Positions 41,720 to 51,490 of a stretch of DNA of 64,000 nt are shown here, in pieces. The notes under the pieces are model-generated. The model was not told the origin of the DNA and made no database searches. It saw nothing but the letters and a program-made list of their open reading frames with translations. Where the stretch lies: assembly GCA_033238645.1 (NCBI GenBank), contig BQXR01000006.1, forward strand, positions 62,001 to 126,000. The letters run 5' to 3'. Position 1 is the first letter of the stretch; every line of letters starts with the position of its first letter. The position numbers were made by a program, and so were the translations under genes. The stretch is from Thiomicrorhabdus sp033238645 (GTDB lineage: Bacteria > Pseudomonadota > Gammaproteobacteria > Thiomicrospirales > Thiomicrospiraceae).

Positions 41720-42723
41720 AGCTGATTATAGATTTTACGAATATCTACTTTGCGCCCTTTAAAACGGGCCTCTAAGTAGAGCTTTGGGGAAGTCGCATTG
41801 CCAGATGCGCCAAGAGTAGAGATAAACTGTCCAGACTTAACACGATCCCCCTCCTTAACAAGCACTGATGTATTATGCGCATAGACAGACATAAAACCAT
41901 CATCATGTTTTACAACCACCATCCAACCAAAATTAATAATGCCATTACCAGAGTAAACAACCTTACCAGGTGCGACTGCATTCACTCTTTGCCCCAGAGA
42001 GCCTTTAAATTCAAGCACTGACAAGCCAGCATTATCTCTAATAAAACGGTAAGACTGCCCTTCATCAACGGGTAGCTTCCACTCTGAGCCCATCAATCTT
42101 GTTAACTCATTTTGTTTAGTAGGCTTTTTAGTCGCTTGTGCTTTAAAAGCACTTTTGACTTTAGGGATAAGTAGATACTGCCCCGTACTCAGGGTATAAG
42201 GGTATACCAACGCATTATACTCTGCGAGTTGCTTAGGGGTGATTTTGCAACGGAATGCAATATCGCTCACAGAATCACCTTTTTTGACCTTGTACTCACT
42301 TGAGCAGGGTGCGCTACTCTTAGCACTCGTTCTTTTCTTAGCCAATTTTGTCGGTGTTACTGTCTCTGTCTTTGCTTCGACTTCAGGGGGAGACTCACTT
42401 GGTAGATCAGCAGCTGAATATTGATTGACGTTAATCGCTTGAGATTGCACAACCGCCTCATTGATATCTTGCACCTCCACAACTGGCTTAGCTTGTGCTA
42501 GCATCGATTGACGCGCTTGAGCAGCTTTTCTAGCACTAGCGATCTGGCGAGCATCTGAATGCTGTTTTGTATTTTCCTGCCAATTAGTATCTCTTGGCGT
42601 ATATTTCAGTGGCGAGCTACAGCCGACTAAGACAATGCTGACGGTAATCACACCTAATTTAAGTGTATTCATATTAAACTTAAAGTAGTTAAGGCTTTGC
42701 ATAATAGGGATCCGATCACTCAT
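41716..42723 (-). CDS. nlpD: NlpD-like lipoprotein with LysM and LytM domains
   Basis: The protein has a lipobox (VLVGC, Cys35 from the first start), one LysM domain (about 145-190) and a C-terminal M23/LytM domain (about 235-335). The zinc ligands of active M23 peptidases are lost (LYLEAR where active enzymes have HxH), as in E. coli NlpD, which activates the amidase AmiC at the division site. It is the last gene of the surE-pcm-yqaA-nlpD set. The stop of yqaA and the first ATG overlap as TAATG; an internal ATG at 42672 (MNTLKLGV) would give a more standard signal peptide. Confidence 0.9.
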   Translation of the reverse strand: MSDRIPIMQSLNYFKFNMNTLKLGVITVSIVLVGCSSPLKYTPRDTNWQENTKQHSDARQIASARKAAQARQSMLAQAKPVVEVQDINEAVVQSQAINVNQYSAADLPSESPPEVEAKTETVTPTKLAKKRTSAKSSAPCSSEYKVKKGDSVSDIAFRCKITPKQLAEYNALVYPYTLSTGQYLLIPKVKSAFKAQATKKPTKQNELTRLMGSEWKLPVDEGQSYRFIRDNAGLSVLEFKGSLGQRVNAVAPGKVVYSGNGIINFGWMVVVKHDDGFMSVYAHNTSVLVKEGDRVKSGQFISTLGASGNATSPKLYLEARFKGRKVDIRKIYNQL

Positions 42724-43307
42724 TAATGTGAATTTATTTTATAAACAATATAAGCAGTAATAATAGCAACTGCTACCCAACCTAGCCAATCGATCCATTT
42801 GCGAATAGAGGCCTCCATCTTGTTACCACCCCACTTCATCAATCCAGCCACTAGATAGAATCTAGCACCACGACCTATCAATGAAGCAATCATAAATGGT
42901 AGCAGCGCCATACTACTGGCACCTGCCGTAATGGTAAACAGTTTATAAGGCACTGGGCTAAAACCTGCGATAAAGATAATCCAAATACCATACTCTTCAA
43001 AGAAACCCTCAACCCGAGACATCTTATCGGTATAACCAATTGACTCAATAAAAGGTAGTAAGATATCCATCGCAAAATAGCCGATTGCGTAGCCTAATAA
43101 GCCACCCAATAGGGAAAATATAGTGGTTAACCACGCGAAATAAAAGGCCTTTTGCGGGGTTGCCAAACTCATAGGCATTAACATGACATCCGGTGGAATC
43201 GGAAAGAAAGAGGACTCAGCAAAACTCATCGCACTAAGGTATTTGGGGGCTTGTGGGTGCTTAGACCAACTTAGAGTTTTTTCATATAAAGCACTAAATA
43301 ATTTCAA
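42723..43307 (-). CDS. yqaA: YqaA-family membrane protein (SNARE-associated/DedA-like)
   Basis: The 194-residue protein has about four to five membrane helices and the VTT/DedA core: SFAESSFFPIPPDVMLMPMSLATPQKAF (about 27-54) and GFSPVPYKLFTITAG (the GFxPxPYK pattern). DedA proteins help recycle undecaprenyl phosphate or other lipid carriers; YqaA itself has no proven role. It overlaps pcm by four bases and nlpD by one. Confidence 0.88.
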   Translation of the reverse strand: MKLFSALYEKTLSWSKHPQAPKYLSAMSFAESSFFPIPPDVMLMPMSLATPQKAFYFAWLTTIFSLLGGLLGYAIGYFAMDILLPFIESIGYTDKMSRVEGFFEEYGIWIIFIAGFSPVPYKLFTITAGASSMALLPFMIASLIGRGARFYLVAGLMKWGGNKMEASIRKWIDWLGWVAVAIITAYIVYKINSH

Positions 43308-44077
43308 CTCTCAATTCCTTGTTTCATTGGTACAAACATCACTTCACCTAGACAGGTTTTCTCAACACCTGATTTGGTTTTAATAAAACCATATAGCATC
43401 TGTTTATCATCACCGATAGGCATAACAAGCCGACCACCCACTTTTAACTGCTCTAAGAGCTCTGTTGGTAATTCAGATGGAGATGCTGCCGAAATAATGG
43501 CATCAAACAATGGCTTGGATTTTAATCCTAATGAGCCAATAATCATATGCGGCCATCCCCAGTGACCATCACTGATTTCATAATGAATATTCTGCAAACA
43601 GAGACGTTCTAAAACACCTTTAGCCCGTACCGAAAGCGGTGCAATTCGCTCTAGCGTATAAACTTCATCAGTCAACAGGGAGAGTATAGATGTCTGATAA
43701 CCAGATCCAGTACCAATTTCTAAGACCCGCTGAATGGGGTTATTTTTAGCGTCAGAAAATAACCATTCAGTCATTTTTGCCACGACCCACGGCTGTGAGA
43801 TCGTCTGTCCATAACCAATAGGCAGTGCGGTATCTTCATAAGAACGACTCGACATCGCCTCATCTAAAAAGAGATGTCTTGGCACAACATTCATCACATC
43901 AAGTACATCTTGACTGGAAACACCTAGCTCAATCAATCGATTAATTAGGCGTGTTCTGGTTCTCTGAGAGGTCATTCCAACCCCTTGATAGCGATCAAAC
44001 GCACCATTAGGATAGCTCTCTACCAAAGGTTCTTTTTTTGCCATACTCATAAATAAATTTCTAAACGATCCATTCAT
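43304..44077 (-). CDS. pcm: protein-L-isoaspartate O-methyltransferase
   Basis: PCMT repairs damaged proteins by methylating isoaspartyl residues with S-adenosylmethionine. The SAM-binding motif I is VLEIGTGSGYQTSIL, with AYEDTALPIGYGQTISQP-like SYEDTALPIGYGQTISQP before it. At 257 residues it is longer than the E. coli enzyme (208); the extra about 35 residues at the N-terminus may reflect a start that is too far upstream (an ATG near MTSQRTRTRLINRL fits the family). It is paired with surE as usual. Confidence 0.93.
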   Translation of the reverse strand: MNGSFRNLFMSMAKKEPLVESYPNGAFDRYQGVGMTSQRTRTRLINRLIELGVSSQDVLDVMNVVPRHLFLDEAMSSRSYEDTALPIGYGQTISQPWVVAKMTEWLFSDAKNNPIQRVLEIGTGSGYQTSILSLLTDEVYTLERIAPLSVRAKGVLERLCLQNIHYEISDGHWGWPHMIIGSLGLKSKPLFDAIISAASPSELPTELLEQLKVGGRLVMPIGDDKQMLYGFIKTKSGVEKTCLGEVMFVPMKQGIES

Positions 44078-44088
44078 TAATCACTCAA

Positions 44089-44862
44089 TTACGAGTGTGC
44101 TGCTGCCCAAGTTGTTAACTCATCCATCATCTCATAATGGGTTAAATCGATTTTAAGAGGCGTTACTGAAGCATAACCCTGCTCTACTGCATGAAAATCA
44201 GTCCCCACACCAGAGTCTAATGCCTCTCCTGCTGGACCAATCCAATAAACAGGTAAGCCGCGCGGATCTACCTGTTGAACAACATCTTCTGAAACATGTC
44301 TACGACCTAAACGGGTTACTTTAATACCTTTTAACTGCTCAAGTGGCACATCAGGCACATTGATATTAATGATCGTGTCACTGGTCAAAGCCATTCTGGG
44401 AAGATCATCCAAAAACCTTAATAGTACCTCGGCTGCTGTTGCAAAGTTCTGGTCTCCACAAAGAGAGATGGCAATAGAGGGCTTGCCCAAAAATCGCCCT
44501 TCCGTAGCTGCTGCAACCGTACCAGAGTAGAGAACATCATCTCCCATATTGGCACCGGCATTAATACCTGATAAAACAATATCTGGTTGATAATCTAATC
44601 CACCATTTACCCCAAGATGTACACAATCTGTGGGAGTGCCGTTGACACTGAATACCTTACAGCGTTCATCATCAGACCAGCTAGTATGCTCACTCAATCT
44701 AAGCGGATCCAGTAGCGTTAATGAATTACTCGCAGCACTACGATTACGCTCTGGCGCCATAATAACCAGCTTTGAAAATGACACTTTATCTTGCAACTGA
44801 TTGAAGAGACATTGAATACCTGGTGCAAAATAACCATCATCATTGGAGAGAAGAATTTTCAT
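44089..44862 (-). CDS. surE: 5'/3'-nucleotidase SurE
   Basis: SurE is a metal-dependent phosphatase acting on nucleoside monophosphates and short polyphosphates. The N-terminal ILLSNDDGYFAPGI holds the metal-binding DD, followed by APERNRSAASNSLTL and SGINAGANMGDDVLYSGTVAAA. The length of 257 is normal. It leads the surE-pcm-yqaA-nlpD operon (11-base gap to pcm), an order conserved in gammaproteobacteria, often ahead of rpoS. Confidence 0.96.
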   Translation of the reverse strand: MKILLSNDDGYFAPGIQCLFNQLQDKVSFSKLVIMAPERNRSAASNSLTLLDPLRLSEHTSWSDDERCKVFSVNGTPTDCVHLGVNGGLDYQPDIVLSGINAGANMGDDVLYSGTVAAATEGRFLGKPSIAISLCGDQNFATAAEVLLRFLDDLPRMALTSDTIININVPDVPLEQLKGIKVTRLGRRHVSEDVVQQVDPRGLPVYWIGPAGEALDSGVGTDFHAVEQGYASVTPLKIDLTHYEMMDELTTWAAAHS

Positions 44863-44930
44863 CGTGTAAAATACCGCTATACTGAGTAAATGTCGCTGAA
44901 ATGCTACATAAAACTAAATTAAATTGAATC

Positions 44931-45512
44931 GTGAATGATTATATAGCCTCTATGATGACAGAAGAAGATAAATCCATATTTCTATCCGAGATGGGCGATG
45001 TTACCCCGCTTAAAGGAAACAATAAAGTTGATCAGTATGATCAAAGTACGATTGATGAACAGGCAAAAACCACTATTCGAAAGGTAAAAAAGAAGCTCAA
45101 ACAGTCAACACATGAAGCTCAAACAGTAGAAAAACAGGATCAGCATAAGCACTTCCCATCAGTAACCTCTTTTGAAAAAGTCCTTTATCATCAGAAAGGC
45201 CTTCGACTTCAAGAGTTAAATAAACTAAAAAAAGGCGAATTTAGAGTTCAAGCAGAGCTGGATCTACACGGCTATATTAGAGAAGAGGCTCAACTGCTTT
45301 TGCATGACTTTATTGCCAGTACATATGGAAATCAATTGAGGTTTGTGCGGATCATCCACGGCAAAGGCTATAACTCAGATGAAACATACCCTGTTATTAA
45401 AAACCTTGTTAACCAAGAGCTGAGAAATTTGAAAGCCGTTTTGGCCTTCTGTAGTGCGCCAGAAAAAGATGGTGGGACGGGTGCGGTAAATGTTTTTCTA
45501 AAAGCACATTAA
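44931..45512 (+). CDS. Smr-domain protein (SmrA-like)
   Basis: The 193-residue protein has a C-terminal Smr domain (about 105-190) with ELDLHGYIREEAQLLLHDFI and RIIHGKGYNS. The LDxH and HGxG motifs belong to this putative endonuclease domain. The N-terminus EEDKSIFLSEMGDVTPLKG matches SmrA/YdaL-type proteins. The start is GTG 44931; neither it nor the nearby ATGs has a good ribosome site. It is divergent from surE with a 68-base gap. The function is probably RNA or DNA cleavage, unproven. Confidence 0.85.
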   Translation: MNDYIASMMTEEDKSIFLSEMGDVTPLKGNNKVDQYDQSTIDEQAKTTIRKVKKKLKQSTHEAQTVEKQDQHKHFPSVTSFEKVLYHQKGLRLQELNKLKKGEFRVQAELDLHGYIREEAQLLLHDFIASTYGNQLRFVRIIHGKGYNSDETYPVIKNLVNQELRNLKAVLAFCSAPEKDGGTGAVNVFLKAH

Positions 45513-45531
45513 GAAACCAATCATTGTATGA

Positions 45532-45870
45532 TTATTCAGATTTCTTAACGTCTTCAGAATCTACAGCAGCCTTAATTTCAACAATAGGTTCAGGCTGTTT
45601 TAACTCAATTACCTTTATAAAAACCTCATCTTTTTTAACCATACCTAATGTTTGTCGGGCAATAGTCTCTATTGATGCAGTCTCTTTTTGTAAGTCTTCT
45701 ACCTGAAGCGTAAGCTTCGCATTAACAACTCGCTGGGCTTCTACTGTTGTTTCAAGTTTTTTTAGCTGTTCCTGTAACAAAAAAAGCTCGCCGAGCCCCC
45801 CATCAGAGGACAACAAGCGAGCTTGTAATATAAGAATTAGGACAGCTAATGCAAAGTAAATCTTTTTCAC
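45532..45870 (-). CDS. ftsB: cell division protein FtsB
   Basis: The 112-residue protein has one N-terminal membrane helix (about 2-20, IYFALAVLILILQARLL), then a coiled coil (about 30-75) and a short periplasmic tail. This is the layout of FtsB, which bridges FtsQ and FtsL in the divisome. The position just downstream of eno (19-base gap) is the classical eno-ftsB arrangement. Confidence 0.93.
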   Translation of the reverse strand: MKKIYFALAVLILILQARLLSSDGGLGELFLLQEQLKKLETTVEAQRVVNAKLTLQVEDLQKETASIETIARQTLGMVKKDEVFIKVIELKQPEPIVEIKAAVDSEDVKKSE

Positions 45871-45889
45871 ATAGCTTCCTTATTTATTC

Positions 45890-47173
45890 TTATTTTTTTA
45901 AGTTATAGAATGCATCCATACCAGGGTATACCGCTTCAGCACCTAGCGCTTCTTCAATACGAATCAACTGGTTGTACTTAGCGATACGGTCTGTACGAGA
46001 TAGAGAACCTGTTTTAATTTGACCAGCACCTGTAGCAACAGCGATATCAGCAATAACCGTATCTTCTGTTTCACCTGAACGGTGAGAGATAACGGCGGTA
46101 TAACCAGCATCTTTAGCCATCTTAATCGCTGCAAAAGTCTCTGTCAAAGTACCAATCTGGTTAATCTTGATTAGGATAGAGTTTGCAACTCCTTTATCAA
46201 TCCCTTCTTGAAGGATTTTAGGATTTGTAACAAACAAATCATCACCAACAACCTGAAGTCTGTGACCATCTTTTTCAGTCTGGTACTTAAAACCATCCCA
46301 ATCAGATTCATCAAGTCCATCTTCAATTGAGATAATTGGGTACTTAGTTACCCAGCTACTTAGTAGGTCAACCATTTCTGCTGAAGTCAGAGTCTTGTTT
46401 TCTGATTTTAGGAAGTAGTTACCATCTACATAAAGCTCAGAAGACGCTGCATCCATAGCAATCATAATGTCTTTACCCGCTTCGTAACCAGCGTTCTTGA
46501 TTGCTTCAAGAATCACAGTAATTGCTTCTTCGTTAGACTTAAGATCTGGCGCAAAACCACCTTCATCACCAACTGCTGTGTTATATCCCTTAGAAGATAA
46601 TACAGACTTAAGCTCGTGGAAGATTTCAGAACCATAACGGATCGCTTCAGAGATTGATGGTGCTCCAACGGGAACAATCATAAACTCTTGGAAATCTACT
46701 GAGTTATCAGCGTGCTCACCACCGTTGATGATATTCATCATTGGTACAGGCATCTTGTAGTCATCAGTTTTTAAATAAGCATAAAGTGGTAAACCTTTAG
46801 AGGCAGCAGCTGCTTGAGCCGTTGCAATAGAAACCGCTAGGATTGCATTTGCACCAAGACGACCTTTATTTTCAGTACCATCTAAATCAATCATTACCTG
46901 ATCGATTGCTGCTTGATCCGTTGCGTCTTTACCAATAAGAGCTGATTTAATGTCATTATTGATATTGTTAACAGCCGTCAATACACCTTTTCCAAGGTAA
47001 CGTGACTTATCACCATCACGTAGTTCGATCGCTTCACGAGAACCTGTTGATGCACCAGATGGAGAAATACCACGACCAAAAGAACCGTCTTCTAAAATAA
47101 CATCTGCTTCTACCGTTGGGTTACCACGAGAATCAATTACTTCACGAGCTTTAATATCTTTAATTAATGACAT
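45890..47173 (-). CDS. eno: enolase
   Basis: The 427-residue glycolytic enzyme interconverts 2-phosphoglycerate and phosphoenolpyruvate. Hallmarks: EVIDSRGNPTVEAD, SGASTGSREAIELRDGD, the signature LLIKINQIGTLTET as ILIKINQIGTLTE and SHRSGETEDT. It is the complete family length and is also a degradosome component in E. coli. It lies between kdsA and ftsB in one direction. Confidence 0.98.
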   Translation of the reverse strand: MSLIKDIKAREVIDSRGNPTVEADVILEDGSFGRGISPSGASTGSREAIELRDGDKSRYLGKGVLTAVNNINNDIKSALIGKDATDQAAIDQVMIDLDGTENKGRLGANAILAVSIATAQAAAASKGLPLYAYLKTDDYKMPVPMMNIINGGEHADNSVDFQEFMIVPVGAPSISEAIRYGSEIFHELKSVLSSKGYNTAVGDEGGFAPDLKSNEEAITVILEAIKNAGYEAGKDIMIAMDAASSELYVDGNYFLKSENKTLTSAEMVDLLSSWVTKYPIISIEDGLDESDWDGFKYQTEKDGHRLQVVGDDLFVTNPKILQEGIDKGVANSILIKINQIGTLTETFAAIKMAKDAGYTAVISHRSGETEDTVIADIAVATGAGQIKTGSLSRTDRIAKYNQLIRIEEALGAEAVYPGMDAFYNLKK

Positions 47174-47264
47174 TCTTTATATTTCCTATTTCTTAATTTT
47201 TTAAAATTTTAGCTATTCTACTATCTTAATATGACGCTGGGATGACAATACAACCAGTTCCCAA

Positions 47265-48104
47265 CTAATCTAGCAGTGTACTTTCAATAAAGCCGTGTCT
47301 TTTAACCACTTCATCTAATTCTTTCATTGTTTCCAGCAGAGGCTTTAAATTATCCAAAGACCACATATTAGGGCCATCGCTTAAAGCCTTTTCAGGGCTT
47401 GGATGAGTCTCCATAAACACACCTGAAATCCCTGCTGCAATTGCAGCACGAGCCAATACTGGCACCATCTCTCTCTGACCACCTGAAGTCGTTCCTTGAC
47501 CACCAGGCTGCTGAACAGAGTGTGTTGCATCAAAAACAACAGGGCAACCCGTTCTACGCATTGAAGCAAGACCACGCATATCAGAGACTAAGGTATTGTA
47601 ACCAAAAGAGGTTCCACGGTCACAGACCATGATATTTTCATTGCCTACTTCTCGTGCTTTAGCAACAACCTGATCCATATCCCATGGAGCTTGGAACTGG
47701 CCTTTTTTGATATTAACAGGAATACCTTGGCGACAGACATTCTGGATAAAGTTGGTCTGACGAACTAAAAATGCGGGCGTTTGCATCACATCCACAACCG
47801 AAGCGACTTCATCTAAAGGACTGTCTTCATGTACATCCGTTAAAACAGGCACGCCTATTTCATCTTTAACCTTTTGCAAAATACGCAACCCCTCTTCAAC
47901 CCCTAAGCCTCTAAAGCTAGCAGTTGAAGAACGGTTGGCTTTATCATAAGAGGACTTATAGATAAAAGGGATACCTAACTCATCTGTCATCTCTTTAAGC
48001 TGACCAGCAGTATCAATTGCTAGTTGCTCTGATTCAATAACACATGGTCCAGCAATCAAAAAAAGAGGTTGATCGATACCAACATTAAAATTACATAATT
48101 TCAT
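47265..48104 (-). CDS. kdsA: 3-deoxy-D-manno-octulosonate 8-phosphate synthase
   Basis: KdsA condenses phosphoenolpyruvate with arabinose 5-phosphate, the first step of Kdo synthesis for lipopolysaccharide. Signatures: LIAGPCVIESEQLAID, YKSSYDKANRSS, CDRGTSFGYNTLVSDMR and FMETHPSPEKALSDGPN. The 279 residues match the family. It lies 16 bases downstream of pyrG, the usual order. Confidence 0.97.
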   Translation of the reverse strand: MKLCNFNVGIDQPLFLIAGPCVIESEQLAIDTAGQLKEMTDELGIPFIYKSSYDKANRSSTASFRGLGVEEGLRILQKVKDEIGVPVLTDVHEDSPLDEVASVVDVMQTPAFLVRQTNFIQNVCRQGIPVNIKKGQFQAPWDMDQVVAKAREVGNENIMVCDRGTSFGYNTLVSDMRGLASMRRTGCPVVFDATHSVQQPGGQGTTSGGQREMVPVLARAAIAAGISGVFMETHPSPEKALSDGPNMWSLDNLKPLLETMKELDEVVKRHGFIESTLLD

Positions 48105-48120
48105 TTTCTTTTATCTCTTA

Positions 48121-49743
48121 CTATTTTTTATGTTTATTTGCGGCTTCAACAAAAGCGGTAAATAGAGGGTGGCCATTTCTTGGTGTTGATGTGAACTCAG
48201 GATGGAACTGACATCCAACAAACCAAGGGTGATCAGTGACTTCAACCGTTTCAACCAAGCTACCATCGTCAGAGCGACCTGTAATGATAAGACCTGCTTT
48301 TTCAAGCTTAGCAACATAACCATCATTGACTTCATAACGGTGTCTATGGCGCTCACGAATAACTGTCTCACCGTAGGCTTGATAGATTTTTGAACTTTCA
48401 GTGATAACGCAGTTTTGACCACCAAGGCGCATAGTACCCCCTAGATCCACTGTCTCATCACGCTGAACTTTCTGACCTTTTTCATCAGTCCACTCTGTAA
48501 TCAGCGCAACGACTGGATTTGGTGTATCAGGGTTAAGTTCACTACTATGAGCATCTTTTAAACCAGCAACATTTCGAGCAAACTCAACCACTGCCAACTG
48601 CATTCCTAAACAGATACCTAAATAAGGTACTTTATTTTCACGTGCAAACTTAATAGCAGCAATCTTACCCTCTACACCACGTTCACCAAATCCACCTGGA
48701 ACTAGAATCGCATCTTTATCTTTAATTGAATCTAAGCCATTTCTCTCTAGCTCTTCAGAATCGATGTAATCAATATTGACGCGAGTATTGGTATGAATTC
48801 CTGCATGAATTAGCGATTCGATCACTGACTTATAGGCTTCTGTCAAGTCAACATACTTACCAACCATGGCAATTTCAACACTCTTACTCGGGTGCATCTG
48901 GGCACTAACAACCTCATCCCAATCATCTAGATTAATATCATTGCAATCTATATTCAGACGCTTAATAACTAAATCATCTAACGCTTGTTCATGTAGCATT
49001 CTAGGCACTGAGTAAATAGTCTTCGCATCTAACGAGCTGATAACAGCTCCTTCTTCAACGTTGGTAAACAGCGCAATCTTGCGCTTATCGCTTGCTTCCA
49101 AAGGTTTTTCAGAACGGCAAACCAATACATCAGGCTGAATACCAATAGAGCGCAACTCCTTAACAGAGTGCTGCGTAGGTTTCGTTTTAACTTCACCCGC
49201 TACGGCAATATAAGGTAATAGGGTAAGATGCATAAATAGAGAACGATCGCGACCTACTTCAAGACTTAATTGTCTAATCGCTTCTAAAAATGGAAGTGAC
49301 TCAATGTCACCGACCGTTCCACCGACTTCAACCATAACAACGTCATAACCTGCCGCTGCGCCTTGAATACGATTTTTAATTTCATCGGTAATATGTGGAA
49401 TAACCTGAACAGTACCACCCAAGTAATCACCACGGCGCTCATTACGAATAACCGTTTCATAAACTTGTCCAGCTGAAAAGCTGTTACGACGCGTAAAATG
49501 GCGCTGAACAAAACGTTCATAGTGGCCTAAATCTAGATCAGTCTCTGCACCATCATCGGTTACAAAGACCTCACCATGCTGAAGGGGACTCATCGTACCT
49601 GGATCAACGTTGATATACGGATCCATTTTAAGCATACTCACCTTAAGGCCACGCGCCTCAAGTAAAGCCCCTAAAGAAGCAGATGCAATCCCCTTACCTA
49701 AAGAAGAAACTACACCACCTGTCACAAAAATAAATTTAGTCAT
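48121..49743 (-). CDS. pyrG: CTP synthase
   Basis: PyrG aminates UTP to CTP. The N-terminal synthetase domain starts TKFIFVTGGVVSSLGKGI, with KMDPYINVDPGTMSP. The C-terminal class I glutamine amidotransferase domain has the catalytic Cys in YLGICLGMQLAV and the His-Glu pair in CQFHPEFTS. The 540 residues are normal. A small hairpin (GAACTC-GAG-GAGTTC, 49767-49781) lies in the leader, about 25 bases before the ATG; its role is unclear. Confidence 0.98.
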   Translation of the reverse strand: MTKFIFVTGGVVSSLGKGIASASLGALLEARGLKVSMLKMDPYINVDPGTMSPLQHGEVFVTDDGAETDLDLGHYERFVQRHFTRRNSFSAGQVYETVIRNERRGDYLGGTVQVIPHITDEIKNRIQGAAAGYDVVMVEVGGTVGDIESLPFLEAIRQLSLEVGRDRSLFMHLTLLPYIAVAGEVKTKPTQHSVKELRSIGIQPDVLVCRSEKPLEASDKRKIALFTNVEEGAVISSLDAKTIYSVPRMLHEQALDDLVIKRLNIDCNDINLDDWDEVVSAQMHPSKSVEIAMVGKYVDLTEAYKSVIESLIHAGIHTNTRVNIDYIDSEELERNGLDSIKDKDAILVPGGFGERGVEGKIAAIKFARENKVPYLGICLGMQLAVVEFARNVAGLKDAHSSELNPDTPNPVVALITEWTDEKGQKVQRDETVDLGGTMRLGGQNCVITESSKIYQAYGETVIRERHRHRYEVNDGYVAKLEKAGLIITGRSDDGSLVETVEVTDHPWFVGCQFHPEFTSTPRNGHPLFTAFVEAANKHKK

Positions 49744-49966
49744 TTAACACACTTTATAAACGTTAAGAACTCGAGGAGTTCGAGCTATCAGAATGGGAGG
49801 GAATTATAGCTGAAACCCACGCTTTCAGCAATGAAATTTATTACACAAAAATCAATTAGACCAGGCTAAATCTTATTCCAGCTAGTAAATATGGAGAATA
49901 CAAAAATAGTCTAACGGTTGAAATGATATCGAAAAAAAATAACGGTCCGCACCCTTTAATTATCTT

Positions 49967-51406
49967 CTAAGTCAACTGCATCAACTCATAGACATCAAGT
50001 AGGGATAGACTTAAGACGTATCGGTTTTCATCCGTAGCCATCAAGCCCTTACCTGAGCTACCGTCATTTAAACAAGCAGCACAACCCAGTACAGAAACCA
50101 TTTGACCATCCATCTCTAATACAGGCCAAACTGCTCGCTCCCAAGTAGGCACCCCCCCCTGCTGAAAAAAACTTTTCAGTTTTTTTCTATCAATATCATC
50201 AGTATAATGAATGCTTCTAATATTAAACCGATGTAAACTCGTAGGATCGATCATCTGAGAAAAACACCAAACTGGCAATGAGAGAACGCTATCATCACTG
50301 GCTTGAACCTGATCAATCAAAATATCATTTTCAAACCTATTCAGCAGCCTAAGCGCATCAAGCAACCCTATTGAATAGACGACAGGCTGTTTCAGTTGAT
50401 AGTAAAGCCTGTGACGATAAAAACGGAGCTCCCCCTGCCCTAGTTGATAAGAGAACCTACCCTGCTTACTGACACCTCCACACAAAATGACTGAGTGAAT
50501 CCACTCATAATGAGTTACTGAAAGTACCAGTAAAAACTGATCTGACAACCAATAACGAATACAGTTCTTTAACTCTCGCCAATCTAATGCTGCCAATAGA
50601 GATAGGTCTAAATAATGCCTAAACCCTGCCTGAAGCCCTAAGGTATCTTGCGCCATCTTGTCTAGTAGAAACTGTGCCTCCGACATGTTTTGTGCAGTGC
50701 GTGATAGCGTTCTCTCTATATTTGGCCAATGCTCTGCTAGCACAGGCAAGACTTGGTGACGGACTATATTTCGCTTAAAACGCTCTGACTGATTTGAAGG
50801 ATCCTCTACCCACGAGAGTGAAAAGTGTTCTGCATACTCAATAAACTGACTATGCGGAATAGCCAATAGCGGCCTGAGATGCCTGACCAAGCCTGCATCT
50901 GTGTCAATCATTTTTGAGACTGGCATCGCTGCTAAACCAGAAACACCAGCCCCCCTGGTCAAATTCAGAATAAGTGTTTCAGCCTGATCTCTTTGATGAT
51001 GCCCTGTTACCAGTACGGCCTTCTGTTCACTCAAACCTTCAGTTAAGGCTTGATAACGCAAGGTTCGTGCAACTGACTCAACCCCCTTTCGTTTGGTGGA
51101 GGTAATCGTCACCTTTTTTGACTGATAAGGAACAGACAAAGCATTACAAATAGCTTCACAATGTAACGCCCACTCTTTAGATAGCTCAGGCTGTAAGCCA
51201 TGATCGATATAACATGCAGAGAGACGACCATTGAATTGTGCTGACTGAGAGAGAAGGTGGAGTAAAACGGTAGAGTCTAATCCGCCACTAAAGGCAACTA
51301 CAACACTGGATTCTTCAATTAACTGCTGAGAGAAGTACTCGAGAGCTTCTAAAAAACAAGATAGATTTTTAGGCAGGGGGGGGGCAAAAGACAGGCCTGT
51401 CATCAT
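49967..51406 (-). CDS. tilS: tRNA(Ile)-lysidine synthase
   Basis: TilS adds lysine to C34 of the minor tRNA-Ile, an essential step for AUA decoding. The PP-loop ATP site is AFSGGLDSTVLLHLL (about 39-53); later blocks are TGHHQRDQAETLILNLTRGAGVSGL and EDPSNQSERFKRNIVRH. The C-terminal TilS domain includes FFQQGGVPTWERAVWPVL. Two dispersed-motif copies lie inside this gene, at 50152-50170 and 51362-51382 in opposite orientation, unusual for an essential gene. It stands between pyrG and accA. Confidence 0.94.
   Translation of the reverse strand: MMTGLSFAPPLPKNLSCFLEALEYFSQQLIEESSVVVAFSGGLDSTVLLHLLSQSAQFNGRLSACYIDHGLQPELSKEWALHCEAICNALSVPYQSKKVTITSTKRKGVESVARTLRYQALTEGLSEQKAVLVTGHHQRDQAETLILNLTRGAGVSGLAAMPVSKMIDTDAGLVRHLRPLLAIPHSQFIEYAEHFSLSWVEDPSNQSERFKRNIVRHQVLPVLAEHWPNIERTLSRTAQNMSEAQFLLDKMAQDTLGLQAGFRHYLDLSLLAALDWRELKNCIRYWLSDQFLLVLSVTHYEWIHSVILCGGVSKQGRFSYQLGQGELRFYRHRLYYQLKQPVVYSIGLLDALRLLNRFENDILIDQVQASDDSVLSLPVWCFSQMIDPTSLHRFNIRSIHYTDDIDRKKLKSFFQQGGVPTWERAVWPVLEMDGQMVSVLGCAACLNDGSSGKGLMATDENRYVLSLSLLDVYELMQLT
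50152..50170 (+). repeat. dispersed poly-C/TGCT motif copy inside tilS
   Basis: C8 followed by TGCTGAAAAAA. It is read on the coding strand as Phe-Phe-Gln-Gln-Gly-Gly-Val. Confidence 0.75.
51362..51382 (-). repeat. dispersed poly-C motif copy near the tilS start, opposite orientation
   Basis: On the minus strand C9 is followed by TGCCTAAAAAT, a variant of the motif. It encodes Ala-Pro-Pro-Leu-Pro-Lys-Asn at residues 8-14, so the tract lies right after the tilS start codon. Confidence 0.65.
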
Positions 51407-51490
51407 AAGACCTTATAAAATTTGGCACTATAGAAATAGGTTTCATCAGCGAGAGCCGCTGAGAAACCTGCTGTACAAAAATCAAACACC

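Noticed and set aside
48111..48425. 104-codon ORF inside pyrG
   Set aside because: It is a shadow frame of the CTP synthase gene, which is intact and highly conserved.
49767..49781. GAACTC-GAG-GAGTTC hairpin in the pyrG leader as a pyrimidine attenuator
   Set aside because: The stem is only 6 bp with no T-run or slippage tract next to it; too weak to call regulatory.
50949..50966. C6-TGGTCAAATT in tilS as a motif copy
   Set aside because: Similar at first sight, but it encodes the conserved LTRGAGVSG block of TilS, so the likeness is probably due to protein constraint.
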